NCBI GenBank assembly: GCA_017483735.1
Contig: JAFUVF010000057.1
Coordinates: 1-32,821, forward strand
Direction: 5' to 3'
DNA length: 32,821 nucleotides
DNA from: Lachnospiraceae bacterium
GTDB lineage: Bacteria > Bacillota > Clostridia > Lachnospirales > Lachnospiraceae
Shown: piece after piece, positions 7,498 to 14,622 of the stretch
How the letters are laid out: every line of letters begins with the position of its first letter
Numbering within the stretch: position 1 is the first letter of the stretch
Made by a program: the position numbers and the translations under genes
Notes under the pieces: generated by a model
The model's database searches: none
Seen by the model: only the letters and a program-made list of their open reading frames with translations
What the model was told of the DNA's origin: nothing

Positions 7498-9141
7498 TTA
7501 TCCAGCTATTTCTCCGACAAAGTTATAAGCGATCCTGATCTCCTGAACCTTCTTCCCGCCTATCTTTTTTGATTCCCCGATCATAATCCGGCTGATCAGG
7601 CGATTCAGTATCGCTTCGTCTATATCACGTATCGCACCGCAGCTGCGGATCTCGTCGATAAACAGGCGAATATCGCTCTCCTGCGCATCATTACTGCTAA
7701 GGAGCTTTGATAACTCCTGCATCCTCGCTTCATTGTCCGCCTGCTCCGCTTCAAGATCTCCCATAAGCTTTACAAAACGCTTTTCGGAAAGAATACCCTT
7801 TGATTTATCCGCATACAGACTCCCTATGATACCGTCGATCTCCGTATTACGGCTCTGAAGCCTTGCATACTCCTTTTTAAGCTCTGTATAATCTGTCCGG
7901 TACTGCTTTTCCATGCGCTTCGCAAGGCGGTTATAAAAGGCATCCGCATCCTTCATGGCCTCTGCCGCAAGCTCCCGTATATCTTTCAGCACGATATCAT
8001 GAAGTGCCCTTGCTTCGATCTTATGGCTGGTACAGGTATCTTTACCCAGTCTGTTATAGGTCTGACAGATATAATAGGCTTTATCTATCGGCTCACGCTT
8101 CTTTTTGGTACTACGGTTCTTATCCGTCCTGCCGTACTTTTCATAGCGCACCTGCATTGACTTTCCGCAGGTGGCACAGTACACCAGTCCGTGGAAGATG
8201 TTATAGTACGGGCAGGTATTGCCCTGCATGATGGGCGGTCTGCGGTCGATCAGCTCCTGCACACAATCCCATTCCTCTTTACTGATGATGGCTTCATGGC
8301 AGTCCTCGATCACCTCGCGTTCCTCACGGGGTATGATGTTATAGGTATTGGAGCGGATTGCTTTCTGATGGGTCTTACATACCACATGGGCACCCTTGTA
8401 AAACGGATTGCGTAGTATCGAACTGATACGTGATCCGCCCCATGCGTAGTAGTTGGCATCACACTCGGTATTTGCCTTGACCCTTGTGATTGGAACCTTT
8501 TCCTCCAGAAGCTTCTTGGCAATACGCATACAGCCGTCACCGTTAAGTGCCATTTCATAGATATGTCTGATGACCGGAGCTTCATCCTCATTGATGATCA
8601 GATGTCCCTTATCCGCAGGATCACGCATCAGACCGTATGGCGGTGTCCCTCCGCAGAACTTGCCCTGTCTGGAACGTGTCATTATGCCTGCCAGCACCTT
8701 CTTTGATATATCACGGCTGTACATATCGTTTAAGATGTTCTTAAACGGCGTGATATCCATCTGCTGGCGTGTCAGGGAATCCACTCCGTCAGTGACCGCT
8801 ATGTATCTTACATTGTATTTCGGGAAGAATACTTCGATATAACTGCCGGATTCCAGATAATTCCTCGCAAGGCGGGAAAGATCTTTCGTTATGACCGTGC
8901 CGATCTTTCCGTTTTCGATGTCGGAGAGCATCCGCTGAAAGTCCGGGCGGTTGGAATTTCTTCCGGTATAGCCGTCATCAACGTAATACTCGCAGGGATA
9001 AAACCCGTGCTTATCGGCGTAATCCTTGAGCATCAGCTTCTGGTTCTGTATGCTCATGCTCTCGTTATCGCGCCCGTCCTCAATAGACAGACGGCAATAC
9101 AGGGCAGTTACCTTTTGAACTTGTTTGTTTTTCCTGTTCAT
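7498..9141 (-). CDS. Large serine recombinase (site-specific integrase/excisionase)
   Basis: A 547-residue large serine recombinase. The resolvase-type catalytic domain opens with VTALYCRLSIEDGRDN, Ser19 being the nucleophile, and contains TKDLSRLARN (about 85-94). The Recombinase domain follows (about 165-270), then a zinc ribbon with Cys322, Cys325, Cys359 and Cys370, a long coiled coil (about 400-485) and a C-terminal region (about 490-540) typical of TnpX/TndX-like enzymes. It cuts and rejoins attachment sites to integrate and excise the element. ATG 9141 has AAAGGAGA before it and gives the usual N-terminus; a 23-residue upstream extension lacks a site. It is transcribed after the relaxase genes, as in Tn4451-type elements. 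Confidence 0.95.
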   Translation of the reverse strand: MNRKNKQVQKVTALYCRLSIEDGRDNESMSIQNQKLMLKDYADKHGFYPCEYYVDDGYTGRNSNRPDFQRMLSDIENGKIGTVITKDLSRLARNYLESGSYIEVFFPKYNVRYIAVTDGVDSLTRQQMDITPFKNILNDMYSRDISKKVLAGIMTRSRQGKFCGGTPPYGLMRDPADKGHLIINEDEAPVIRHIYEMALNGDGCMRIAKKLLEEKVPITRVKANTECDANYYAWGGSRISSILRNPFYKGAHVVCKTHQKAIRSNTYNIIPREEREVIEDCHEAIISKEEWDCVQELIDRRPPIMQGNTCPYYNIFHGLVYCATCGKSMQVRYEKYGRTDKNRSTKKKREPIDKAYYICQTYNRLGKDTCTSHKIEARALHDIVLKDIRELAAEAMKDADAFYNRLAKRMEKQYRTDYTELKKEYARLQSRNTEIDGIIGSLYADKSKGILSEKRFVKLMGDLEAEQADNEARMQELSKLLSSNDAQESDIRLFIDEIRSCGAIRDIDEAILNRLISRIMIGESKKIGGKKVQEIRIAYNFVGEIAG

Positions 9142-9226
9142 GCTCTTATCTCCTTTGCACGAACAGGGACACGATGTAAGTATAGTATCACGTCCCTGTC
9201 CGGTGTTCAAGTGTGTTTCGTGATAT

Positions 9227-9451
9227 TTATGCAGATTTTATGTCTGATTTTATGTCTGCACTTGCAACGGCAGTATCACATTCTCCTCCACCGGGAGATC
9301 GCCCGGTGCGCCACTTCTCATAGCCATCGCCCACCTGCTTTTCCACGACTTCCCCGAACGCATCCTCCATACTTCGGGAGCCGCAAAATTCCCTTAACAC
9401 GATATACTGCGTATCCTTCATTTCTGATATGTTTTTCCTATTATCCTTCAT
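9227..9451 (-). CDS. Small element-encoded protein coupled to the relaxase
   Basis: A 74-residue hydrophilic protein beginning MKDNRKNISEMKDTQYIVLR. Its ATG overlaps the relaxase TGA (ATGA, 9448-9451), with GGAG upstream in the relaxase end, so translation is coupled; a start at 9469 is the longer alternative. The second half (RTGRSPGGGECDTAVASADI) is low in structure. No family is recognised. Position between relaxase and recombinase suggests a relaxosome or excision accessory role, but that is context only. Confidence 0.6.
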   Translation of the reverse strand: MKDNRKNISEMKDTQYIVLREFCGSRSMEDAFGEVVEKQVGDGYEKWRTGRSPGGGECDTAVASADIKSDIKSA

Positions 9452-11106
9452 CTGTCTACTCCTCTCCATTTATTCTTTGTTTTTGACTGTTCGTCTTGCT
9501 GTATGTTTTCTGCATGGCGTGCTTCCTCATGCTCCTTCTGCTTTGCCTTCGCTCTGGAAAGCTCACCGCTAAACGAAACCTTGGCTGCTTGCATCTGCTT
9601 CATCGCAGGATCAGTATCGTAGATCTTCAGTGGCGGCAGTGGAACATCCTCTCCGTTACGCTTTGCAAGGGCAAAGTCTATTGCACGCCTGATCTCCTTA
9701 AGCTGTTTCAGATCCTTCTGATATACTTTCAGATCATCTCTTGCAGCTGTCAGCTTTTCACTGTCTTCCTTAAGGCTCTTTTCCCAGCCGCCGATAAATT
9801 CTTCCGGTTCTGCGGTAAGGTTTTTTCCGGCAAAATAACTTGCTGCTGCATGATACTTTTTCAGTTCCGCATCATGCTCCTTCTGAAATTTCTTCTTGGC
9901 TCCCGGAAAAAAGATCTTCTGTGACTGCTCATAAATGCTCCTTGTATCCCGCAAATATCCCGCATACCTGATCTCATCATCGTATTGCTTAACCGAAGAT
10001 GACAGGCTGTTTATATTTCTCTGTGCAAATTCCGCTGAATGGTTCAGGTCATTTATCCTCTGCTCAAGATCAGCCAGTGTGCGTATCCCGTTTTCCTCAA
10101 GATAGGCATACACCTTCGTAAGCAGCTTGAAGTTGGATTCCTTCGCCTTCTGCACACCGCGGGTATATGTGGTCACCGCCACTTCATTACGATAATCGAA
10201 GTATTCCATCAGAAGACGGCTCAGTGTAGGCTCTTCCAGTCTGTTCAGTTCCGGCTTGATATTTCTGAACCATTCCGCAAGGTCTTTCAGCTTACGGACG
10301 ATCTCTTTTATCATGCGGTTCGTTGCACTTACAAAGCGGTTAAACTCGCCTTTTTCGGTAACGATACCCCTTGCCTCCATGCGGCGCACCGCTGAGCCTT
10401 CATGTACCTGCGGGATAAGGTCAAGCCCCTGATCCTTATATGACCTGTGATCGACACGGCAGGATAAGCCTTTCTCTTCAAATCTGGCATTTATCATCTC
10501 TGCCCAGCGTTCCCGCCAATGATCCAGCGTTTCAGGTCTGCCCCAGTCCGTGGTCGGGATCGCATTAAAAACATACCTCCCTTTTTCATCCCTTATGCGT
10601 TCCCCGTTTTCATCAAGTGCATACTCCCTGTGCTGCTTTTCTCCCCATCTGCCTTCCTTAAGATACGGGCGGATGGCAGCAAGCACATGAATGTGCGGAT
10701 TGGGGATATCATCCTTAGTCTTTCCCGGAGCATGGATCGCAATATCGCAGATCATGCCTCTTGCTACCATTTCCTCCAACACGAAACGCCTCGCAAGCTC
10801 AAGATTTTCTTCGTATGTAAGCTCATTTTGGAGCGCCATATCGAAGCTGTAGCATAACTGCGCTTTCGGGTGTTTTTCTACTTTCTCCACTTCATTCCAA
10901 AGAGCAGCCCTGTCCTTAAAACGTTCCGGACAGTATTCCGGCATCATGATCTCCGTATAAAGTATGCCGCCCTTTTTCGTATAATCGTGTGTCTCGCCAT
11001 AATAATCGCAGTAGAGTTTTTCACCGGAACGGTATGCCGTAGCCGCTACGGCAGAGTAGCCTTTGGATCGCCCGATCTGCTCTACATGAAAATGATAAAG
11101 TGCCAT
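9448..11106 (-). CDS. MobA/MobL family relaxase
   Basis: A 552-residue relaxase of the MobQ (MobA/MobL) group. The N-terminus MALYHFHVEQIGRSKGYSAV followed by AATAYRSGE is diagnostic; Tyr25 matches the position of the nicking tyrosine of RSF1010 MobA. The metal-binding histidines are His125 (DIAIHAPG) and the pair in PNPHIHVL (His138, His140). A long coiled-coil C-terminal half (about 330-552) follows. The protein nicks one strand at oriT and stays bound to the 5' end during transfer. ATG 11106 is preferred over the adjacent ATG 11109; both overlap the stop of the DUF3847 gene, so the two are coupled. Confidence 0.92.
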   Translation of the reverse strand: MALYHFHVEQIGRSKGYSAVAATAYRSGEKLYCDYYGETHDYTKKGGILYTEIMMPEYCPERFKDRAALWNEVEKVEKHPKAQLCYSFDMALQNELTYEENLELARRFVLEEMVARGMICDIAIHAPGKTKDDIPNPHIHVLAAIRPYLKEGRWGEKQHREYALDENGERIRDEKGRYVFNAIPTTDWGRPETLDHWRERWAEMINARFEEKGLSCRVDHRSYKDQGLDLIPQVHEGSAVRRMEARGIVTEKGEFNRFVSATNRMIKEIVRKLKDLAEWFRNIKPELNRLEEPTLSRLLMEYFDYRNEVAVTTYTRGVQKAKESNFKLLTKVYAYLEENGIRTLADLEQRINDLNHSAEFAQRNINSLSSSVKQYDDEIRYAGYLRDTRSIYEQSQKIFFPGAKKKFQKEHDAELKKYHAAASYFAGKNLTAEPEEFIGGWEKSLKEDSEKLTAARDDLKVYQKDLKQLKEIRRAIDFALAKRNGEDVPLPPLKIYDTDPAMKQMQAAKVSFSGELSRAKAKQKEHEEARHAENIQQDEQSKTKNKWRGVDR

Positions 11107-11459
11107 CATTCACCTGCTTTCTTCGTGGAAGATGCACGCTCCGTAATTCCACGATTTGTGATCTCAGCTGTCTGCGTCTGCCTTGTCAGTTCTTCACAGA
11201 ATTTCTGACGCCTGTCTTCATCCGAAAAGAAGTTTTCCACTGCCAGATAAAACGGCCGCTCGCTCATATCTTTTGCTTCGGGGATGATACTCTCCAAAGC
11301 AGCTCCTCTTGTGATCAGCCGATGAGTTCGATCCCTGCGCTTTTTATCCGTAAGATATTCCGCGCGATTTTTCGCCCTCTGCTCCCGATGCTTAAGCTGC
11401 TCCTCCTCATGCTTTTTCTTCTGTATTTCTTCCTGTAATTCTTCCTTTGTTCTGCCCAT
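11106..11459 (-). CDS. DUF3847 family relaxase-accessory protein
   Basis: A 117-residue highly charged protein: an N-terminal coiled coil (LQEEIQKKKHEEEQLKHREQ), then the DUF3847-type core RTHRLITRGAALESIIPEA. Proteins of this family are regularly encoded directly before MobA/MobL relaxases in Clostridia elements and are thought to help form the relaxosome; the biochemical role is not established. A strong AGGAGG ribosome site lies 9-10 bases before the ATG, and the stop overlaps the relaxase start. It is the first gene after the candidate oriT. Confidence 0.8.
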   Translation of the reverse strand: MGRTKEELQEEIQKKKHEEEQLKHREQRAKNRAEYLTDKKRRDRTHRLITRGAALESIIPEAKDMSERPFYLAVENFFSDEDRRQKFCEELTRQTQTAEITNRGITERASSTKKAGE

Positions 11460-11516
11460 ATTTTTCTAAGCCTCCTATGCTTGTAAACTGATGAACAGTT
11501 ACTGTTTTTACAGCCG

Positions 11517-11537
11517 TATGAAAATAAAGATTTCATA
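11517..11537. repeat. Perfect 7-bp inverted repeat in the mobilization leader
   Basis: TATGAAA (11517-11523) and TTTCATA (11531-11537) form a perfect dyad with a 7-base spacer between the candidate oriT and the DUF3847 start codon. It is placed like an operator for the mobilization operon; the binding protein is unknown. Confidence 0.45.
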
Positions 11538-11555
11538 ACAGGCTGCTTTGCTGAT

Positions 11556-11626
11556 GGCTCACTATTGCGCCGTGGTATGTATATACCGACAGCGCATGGA
11601 TGAGCCGTGATATTAAATGCGCCTAA
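11556..11626. other. oriT: Candidate origin of transfer (oriT)
   Basis: Three nested inverted repeats share one axis: GGCTCA/TGAGCC (11556-11561, 11601-11606), TGCGC/GCGCA (11566-11570, 11592-11596) and GGTAT/ATACC (11574-11578, 11583-11587, loop GTAT). Seven bases beyond the outer arm comes TAAATGCGCC (11614-11623), close to the nic region TAARTGCGCCCT of RSF1010/pIP501-type MobQ origins. An inverted repeat followed closely by this nic motif is the known layout. The site lies directly upstream of the DUF3847-relaxase operon. Exact nick position and strand are inferred from family knowledge. Confidence 0.65.
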
Positions 11627-11672
11627 ACACATAGGTGTGACGTGGTTTTCCGGGGATAGCTGTGAAGCAGCG

Positions 11673-11787
11673 AAAGGGGATTTACCCCTTTACCGTAGCC
11701 GCAGGCTACGCAGGCGCAGACGTCATTCGGATGACGGATAAGCCAGCCACCGGCAGGTCGCACGCATACATCCCGAAGGGGATGTAT
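11673..11787. repeat. Cluster of four perfect hairpins next to oriT
   Basis: Four perfect dyads stand in a row: AAAGGGG/CCCCTTT (11673-11691, loop ATTTA), CGTAGCC/GGCTACG (11694-11710, loop GCA), CGTCAT/ATGACG (11721-11736, loop TCGG) and ATACATCCC/GGGATGTAT (11766-11787, loop GAAG). None is followed by a T-run, so terminators are unlikely. Placement between oriT and the RepA_N gene suggests structured DNA for single-strand replication or a structured RNA. Confidence 0.6.
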
Positions 11788-11993
11788 AGAAGTGCGCTCT
11801 TCGAGACCTCAGAGTCCCGGCTCCGGTCGGTTTTTCCCTCCATTGTCATGCCTGTTCTCATGCCCGGACCCGATGATGATATGCCCCTGGCAGCCATATC
11901 TCTCACAGCCTTTCGTGCCTTATGAATCATGATTGCCGTTTCCGGCTCACACAGTTCTTTGCTGCGCTGTAACGATCTGCTCCTATGGTTCAT
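11706..11993 (-). CDS. Uncertain small open frame between oriT and the RepA_N gene
   Basis: A 95-codon frame starts MNHRSRSLQRSKELCEPETA and contains a helical basic stretch (IMIHKARKAVRDMAARGI) that could be real protein. The C-terminal third runs through two of the perfect hairpins, and the start has no clear ribosome site. It begins 32 bp after the RepA_N stop. It may be a small element protein or chance; no family is recognised. Confidence 0.3.
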   Translation of the reverse strand: MNHRSRSLQRSKELCEPETAIMIHKARKAVRDMAARGISSSGPGMRTGMTMEGKTDRSRDSEVSKSALLYIPFGMYACDLPVAGLSVIRMTSAPA

Positions 11994-12025
11994 CCGTAAG
12001 CGGTATCATTCTGCTACCATCCCCG

Positions 12026-12343
12026 TCAGACCAGTACATAGATGCGGTTTACCTTGCCGACTCCCTGCCTTTTTCGCTCGATCAGATTCATCATTTCCAT
12101 ATCCAAAAGACCACGCTTGATCGTTGCGATACTCTTGCTCAAATGAAACGCCTGATCCTCGATTGATATCTCCGTATACAGCCTGCCAAGCTCATCTGAT
12201 CTTTCTTCCTTCAATGTCTTTTCAAGCAGGTAAATATACTGTTGCTTTGCCGATGCCGACAGGAATATTTCATCCTGTAAAAACTTGGGATAATAGACTC
12301 CCTCCGGCAGTTCTTTTTTAGTCGTAATATAATCGTGTTCCAT
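12026..12343 (-). CDS. RepA_N-like replication initiator / winged-helix protein
   Basis: A 105-residue protein resembling the N-terminal domain of RepA_N initiators: GVYYPKFLQDE, a helix with SASAKQQYIYLLEKTL, then a second winged-helix part (ISIEDQAFHLSKSIATIKRG, LLDMEMMNLIERKRQGVGK and VNRIYVLV at the end). ATG 12343 is chosen because GGAGAAG lies just before it; a 12-codon extension to 12379 has none. Complete RepA_N proteins are two to three times longer, so this is either a stand-alone DNA-binding domain or a regulator. Hairpin clusters on both sides fit binding to structured or repeated DNA. The replication role is inference. Confidence 0.7.
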   Translation of the reverse strand: MEHDYITTKKELPEGVYYPKFLQDEIFLSASAKQQYIYLLEKTLKEERSDELGRLYTEISIEDQAFHLSKSIATIKRGLLDMEMMNLIERKRQGVGKVNRIYVLV

Positions 12344-12656
12344 GTTCTTCTCCTTTCCCCGAAGTGCCGTGCACTGCACTCCGGTTTTGTCCCGGGATTG
12401 CGCTTATTATGGCTCAAAAATTAGCCCTGTGCGGTATATCCGCATATCTGAAAAAAAACTCTGACAGCTCATTTTTCCGCCAATGCGGAAAAGGGTGTTT
12501 TGCGATATAATGATTGTGTATTTATGCCACTCATGAAGGCATAAAAAAGCCACCTATGAAGCTGCTTTCAAAGGTGGTCTAATGCTTGAAATAATGATGC
12601 CGATATATAAACTGACAGCCCAGAGATGAGCTGTGACAGACTAACGGACAGGACGG
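12344..12656. other. Intergenic region with four dyads between RepA_N and XRE genes
   Basis: This 313-bp gap separates two divergent genes and holds four perfect inverted repeats: TGCGG/CCGCA (12430-12444), TTTTCCGC/GCGGAAAA (12473-12492, loop CAAT), TTTATGCC/GGCATAAA (12521-12545) and CCACCT/AGGTGG (12550-12577). A TATAAT at 12506-12511 faces the XRE gene but has no clear -35. The first two dyads share CCGC/GCGG, as expected of operator or origin sites. Confidence 0.55.
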
Positions 12657-13547
12657 ATGGATTTTTATATGCAGATGAAGAAAAGCCTACAGGAGAAACT
12701 TCGTGATCTCCGCTACAATAATGGGAACTTAAAACTGGAGCAGGTTAGCAATGCAACCGGCATATCCACAACTGCCCTCAGCACATATGAAAATGACGAG
12801 CTAAAGGATATCCCGCACTCGTCCATCATTGCCCTGGCAAAGTTCTATCACGTATCAACAGATTACCTGTTGGGTTTTACGGAAAACGAACAGGAAGGCG
12901 GCTCTGATCTCCGAGAACTCTCCATAAATGATGATATGATCAGACTCCTTAAAAGCGGTGATATCAACAACCGGCTCCTTTGTGAGCTGACAACCCACCC
13001 TGCCTTTATGAAGTTCCTTGCCGATTTGGAAATATATGTTGACGGCAAAGCCGGCATTCAGATACAGAGCCTGAACGCTATCGTGGATGCAATTCGGGAC
13101 TCTATCATAAACGGTGATCTGTCCGGTGATAATGCTGCAGGTGACACCTCTTCCGAGGATATCAAAAATCTTCAGATGCTTGATGTTGCTCACATCGAAG
13201 ATGATGCCTATTTCTTCAATCTCCTGCACTGTGATCTGGATGCGATTGCCAAAAATCTCCGTGAGGCACACAAGAAGGATCCCGATGCCGCTCCGGACGA
13301 TATGATCGCCTCCCGGTTTAACTCCATCGTGGATGATGTGGCTTCGATAACTAACGAGCCCGTGGGAACCAAAAAGAATCTTATGGATCTGCTCCTGTAT
13401 TACTTCTCAAAAGAGATCCGTATGCCGTTAGATAAGCTGACCTCTGAAGAGAAGGATATGCTTAAGTCCATTTTTGAGCGGTCGGGACGCTATAAGGCAG
13501 AGCTGAGGAATATGACAAAGGGTAGAAAGCGCGGGAAGCAAAAATAG
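12657..13547 (+). CDS. XRE-family helix-turn-helix regulator of the mobile element
   Basis: A 296-residue protein with an N-terminal Cro/C1-type helix-turn-helix (about residues 10-72: KLEQVSNATGISTTALSTYE, then LAKFYHVSTDYLLGFTE). The remainder is a long helical region of unknown function containing aspartate-rich stretches and a basic tail (KGRKRGKQK). Such regulators are common in Clostridia mobilizable elements. The start could also be ATG 12669; neither has a strong ribosome site. It is divergent from the RepA_N gene and probably binds the dyads in between, controlling one or both; this is inferred. Confidence 0.8.
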   Translation: MDFYMQMKKSLQEKLRDLRYNNGNLKLEQVSNATGISTTALSTYENDELKDIPHSSIIALAKFYHVSTDYLLGFTENEQEGGSDLRELSINDDMIRLLKSGDINNRLLCELTTHPAFMKFLADLEIYVDGKAGIQIQSLNAIVDAIRDSIINGDLSGDNAAGDTSSEDIKNLQMLDVAHIEDDAYFFNLLHCDLDAIAKNLREAHKKDPDAAPDDMIASRFNSIVDDVASITNEPVGTKKNLMDLLLYYFSKEIRMPLDKLTSEEKDMLKSIFERSGRYKAELRNMTKGRKRGKQK

Positions 13548-13584
13548 ACACTTCAAGCACTACCAACGCAGGGTTCAAAGCTAA

Positions 13585-13620
13585 AACAGCTTCACTTGCT
13601 ATAACAGCTTCACTTGCTAT
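13585..13620 (+). repeat. Perfect 18-bp tandem duplication upstream of the toxin-antitoxin promoter
   Basis: AACAGCTTCACTTGCTAT occurs twice head to tail (13585-13602 and 13603-13620), ending one base before the -35 box of the antitoxin promoter. The exact identity suggests recent duplication or a bound site with about 1.7-turn spacing. Confidence 0.7.
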
Positions 13621-13621
13621 C

Positions 13622-13673
13622 TTGACTTTCTCACCTATAATTTGTATAATAACAAGGAAACAAGGAATCCTTG
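13622..13673 (+). promoter_or_regulatory. Toxin-antitoxin promoter with palindromic operator
   Basis: TTGACT (13622-13627) and TATAAT (13645-13650) are 17 bp apart, a near-consensus promoter. The palindrome CAAGGAATCCTTG (13661-13673) lies around the expected transcription start and before the AAAGGAGG ribosome site, a typical position for an autorepressor operator bound by the AbrB-type antitoxin. Confidence 0.75.
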
Positions 13674-13694
13674 CGAACAAAGGAGGTGTTAATT

Positions 13695-14057
13695 ATGCCA
13701 GCTGTAGCAATAGCTCCCGAGCAAAAGAAAGTGACTATAACATCCAAGCGCCAGTTTACTATTCCCCAAAAGTTCTTTACTGAACTGGGATTTGATCGCG
13801 AAGCGGTATGCACTCTCGGAGATGGTATGCTAATTATTGAACCTGCCAAATCCGAAAATGGCGGCGAATTTGCCGAACAGATTTTAGCAGATCTTATCGC
13901 TGAAGGGTACAGTGGTCAGGATCTGTTATCTGAATTCAAATCAAGACAATCAAAAGTCCGTCCTGCTGTAGAAAAAATGCTCAAAACTGCAAAAGATGCA
14001 GCTAACGGGATTGGCGAATACTATTCCTATGAGGATGTTTTCGGAGGAAAGAAGTGA
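13695..14057 (+). CDS. AbrB/MazE-type antitoxin
   Basis: A 120-residue protein. The N-terminal 50 residues are an AbrB/SpoVT-type swapped-hairpin DNA-binding domain: KKVTITSKRQFTIPQKFF, then LGFDREAVCTLGDGMLIIEP. The C-terminal half (about 50-120) is helical and probably binds the toxin. ATG 13695 follows a strong AAAGGAGGT site; the upstream in-frame extension is unlikely. Its stop overlaps the toxin start by one base (TGATG). As an antitoxin it would neutralize the toxin and repress its own promoter. It is intact although the toxin is not. Confidence 0.85.
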   Translation: MPAVAIAPEQKKVTITSKRQFTIPQKFFTELGFDREAVCTLGDGMLIIEPAKSENGGEFAEQILADLIAEGYSGQDLLSEFKSRQSKVRPAVEKMLKTAKDAANGIGEYYSYEDVFGGKK

Positions 14058-14365
14058 TGGCAGATCTTATTATCCTCCCTCCCGCTGCAAAGTATCTAAA
14101 AAAGCTCAAGGATAAACCACTCAAGAAATTATACGATGAGGCCATCAAGGAAATATGAAAGGATCCTTCCATTGGCGAACCGAAGCACGGCGATCTTGAA
14201 GGTGTCCTTGGATATGATATCTACTACAATAAAATCAACTATGAGCTTGCATACACTGTTGAGGAACGTGTAAATGAGGAATCAGGCGAAACCGAGACCG
14301 TAGTAGTTATAATGGTCGGTACTCGCGAAAACTTCTACGATGAACTAAAACGATACTGGTTGTAA
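14057..14365 (+). pseudogene. RelE/ParE-like toxin gene with in-frame TGA at codon 34
   Basis: The frame from ATG 14057 reads MADLIILPPAAKYLKKLKDK, the start of a RelE/ParE-type toxin, reaches TGA at 14156-14158, and then continues in the same frame as KDPSIGEPKHGDLEGVLGYD and VIMVGTRENFYDELKRYWL to TAA 14363-14365. The post-stop part has the family's typical strands and C-terminus, so a full 102-residue toxin existed until a single base change (for example CGA or TGG to TGA). RelE enzymes cut mRNA on the ribosome; ParE enzymes poison gyrase. As written the toxin is truncated and probably inactive. No evidence suggests TGA recoding here. Confidence 0.85.
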
Positions 14366-14622
14366 TGCTAAAGGGCAGACAGAATAGCGATTGAGCACCG
14401 CTGCCTGCCCGGACTTGAAGCCCAGATGATCGTGTCCCTGTTCGATGTATTTTATGGGCATCTGAACTCTTCACGATCAAGTATGGCAGTTCTGTTCTTG
14501 ACTTAACGCTTCTCCTGCCTTAATCTCTTCCGCTATTATAACATTATAACAGACTGACGCCATAAACAGTGACGTCATGGCAATCTGCCTAACTCACGAC
14601 TAAAGTCACGAGTGTGCGGCGG
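14366..14622. other. Non-coding junction between the mobile element and the rhamnosidase remnant
   Basis: No gene is seen in these 257 bases. A direct repeat TGACGCCAT / TGACGTCAT (14555-14563, 14570-14578) overlaps an inverted repeat GCCAT/ATGGC (14559-14563, 14577-14581). A short palindrome GACTAAAGTC, flanked by CACGA copies, follows near 14598-14607. The right end of the element probably lies here. Confidence 0.45.

Larger units (their letters stand above)
7411..14365. mobile_element. Integrative and mobilizable element (serine recombinase, MobA/MobL relaxase)
   Basis: This block carries a large serine recombinase, relaxase, relaxase-accessory protein, candidate oriT, RepA_N-like protein, XRE regulator and a toxin-antitoxin pair, but no type IV secretion genes, which is the make-up of a mobilizable element dependent on a helper. 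The left limit is set just outside the recombinase terminator and the right limit at the end of the toxin pseudogene; both are approximate. No convincing direct-repeat attachment sites were found by eye. Flanking gene stubs (response regulator and sigma factor left, rhamnosidase right) support foreign DNA between them. Confidence 0.6.

Noticed and set aside
11315..11632. Minus-strand frame overlapping the oriT region and DUF3847 gene
   Set aside because: It runs through the nested inverted repeats and is in another frame from the well-supported DUF3847 gene.
12855..13271. 138-codon minus-strand frame inside the XRE regulator gene
   Set aside because: It is antisense to a gene with a clear helix-turn-helix and has no ribosome site.
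14057..14365. TGA in the toxin as recoded selenocysteine or tryptophan
   Set aside because: No selenocysteine insertion structure is evident, the family has no such residue there, and TGA is used as a normal stop by many genes in the window.
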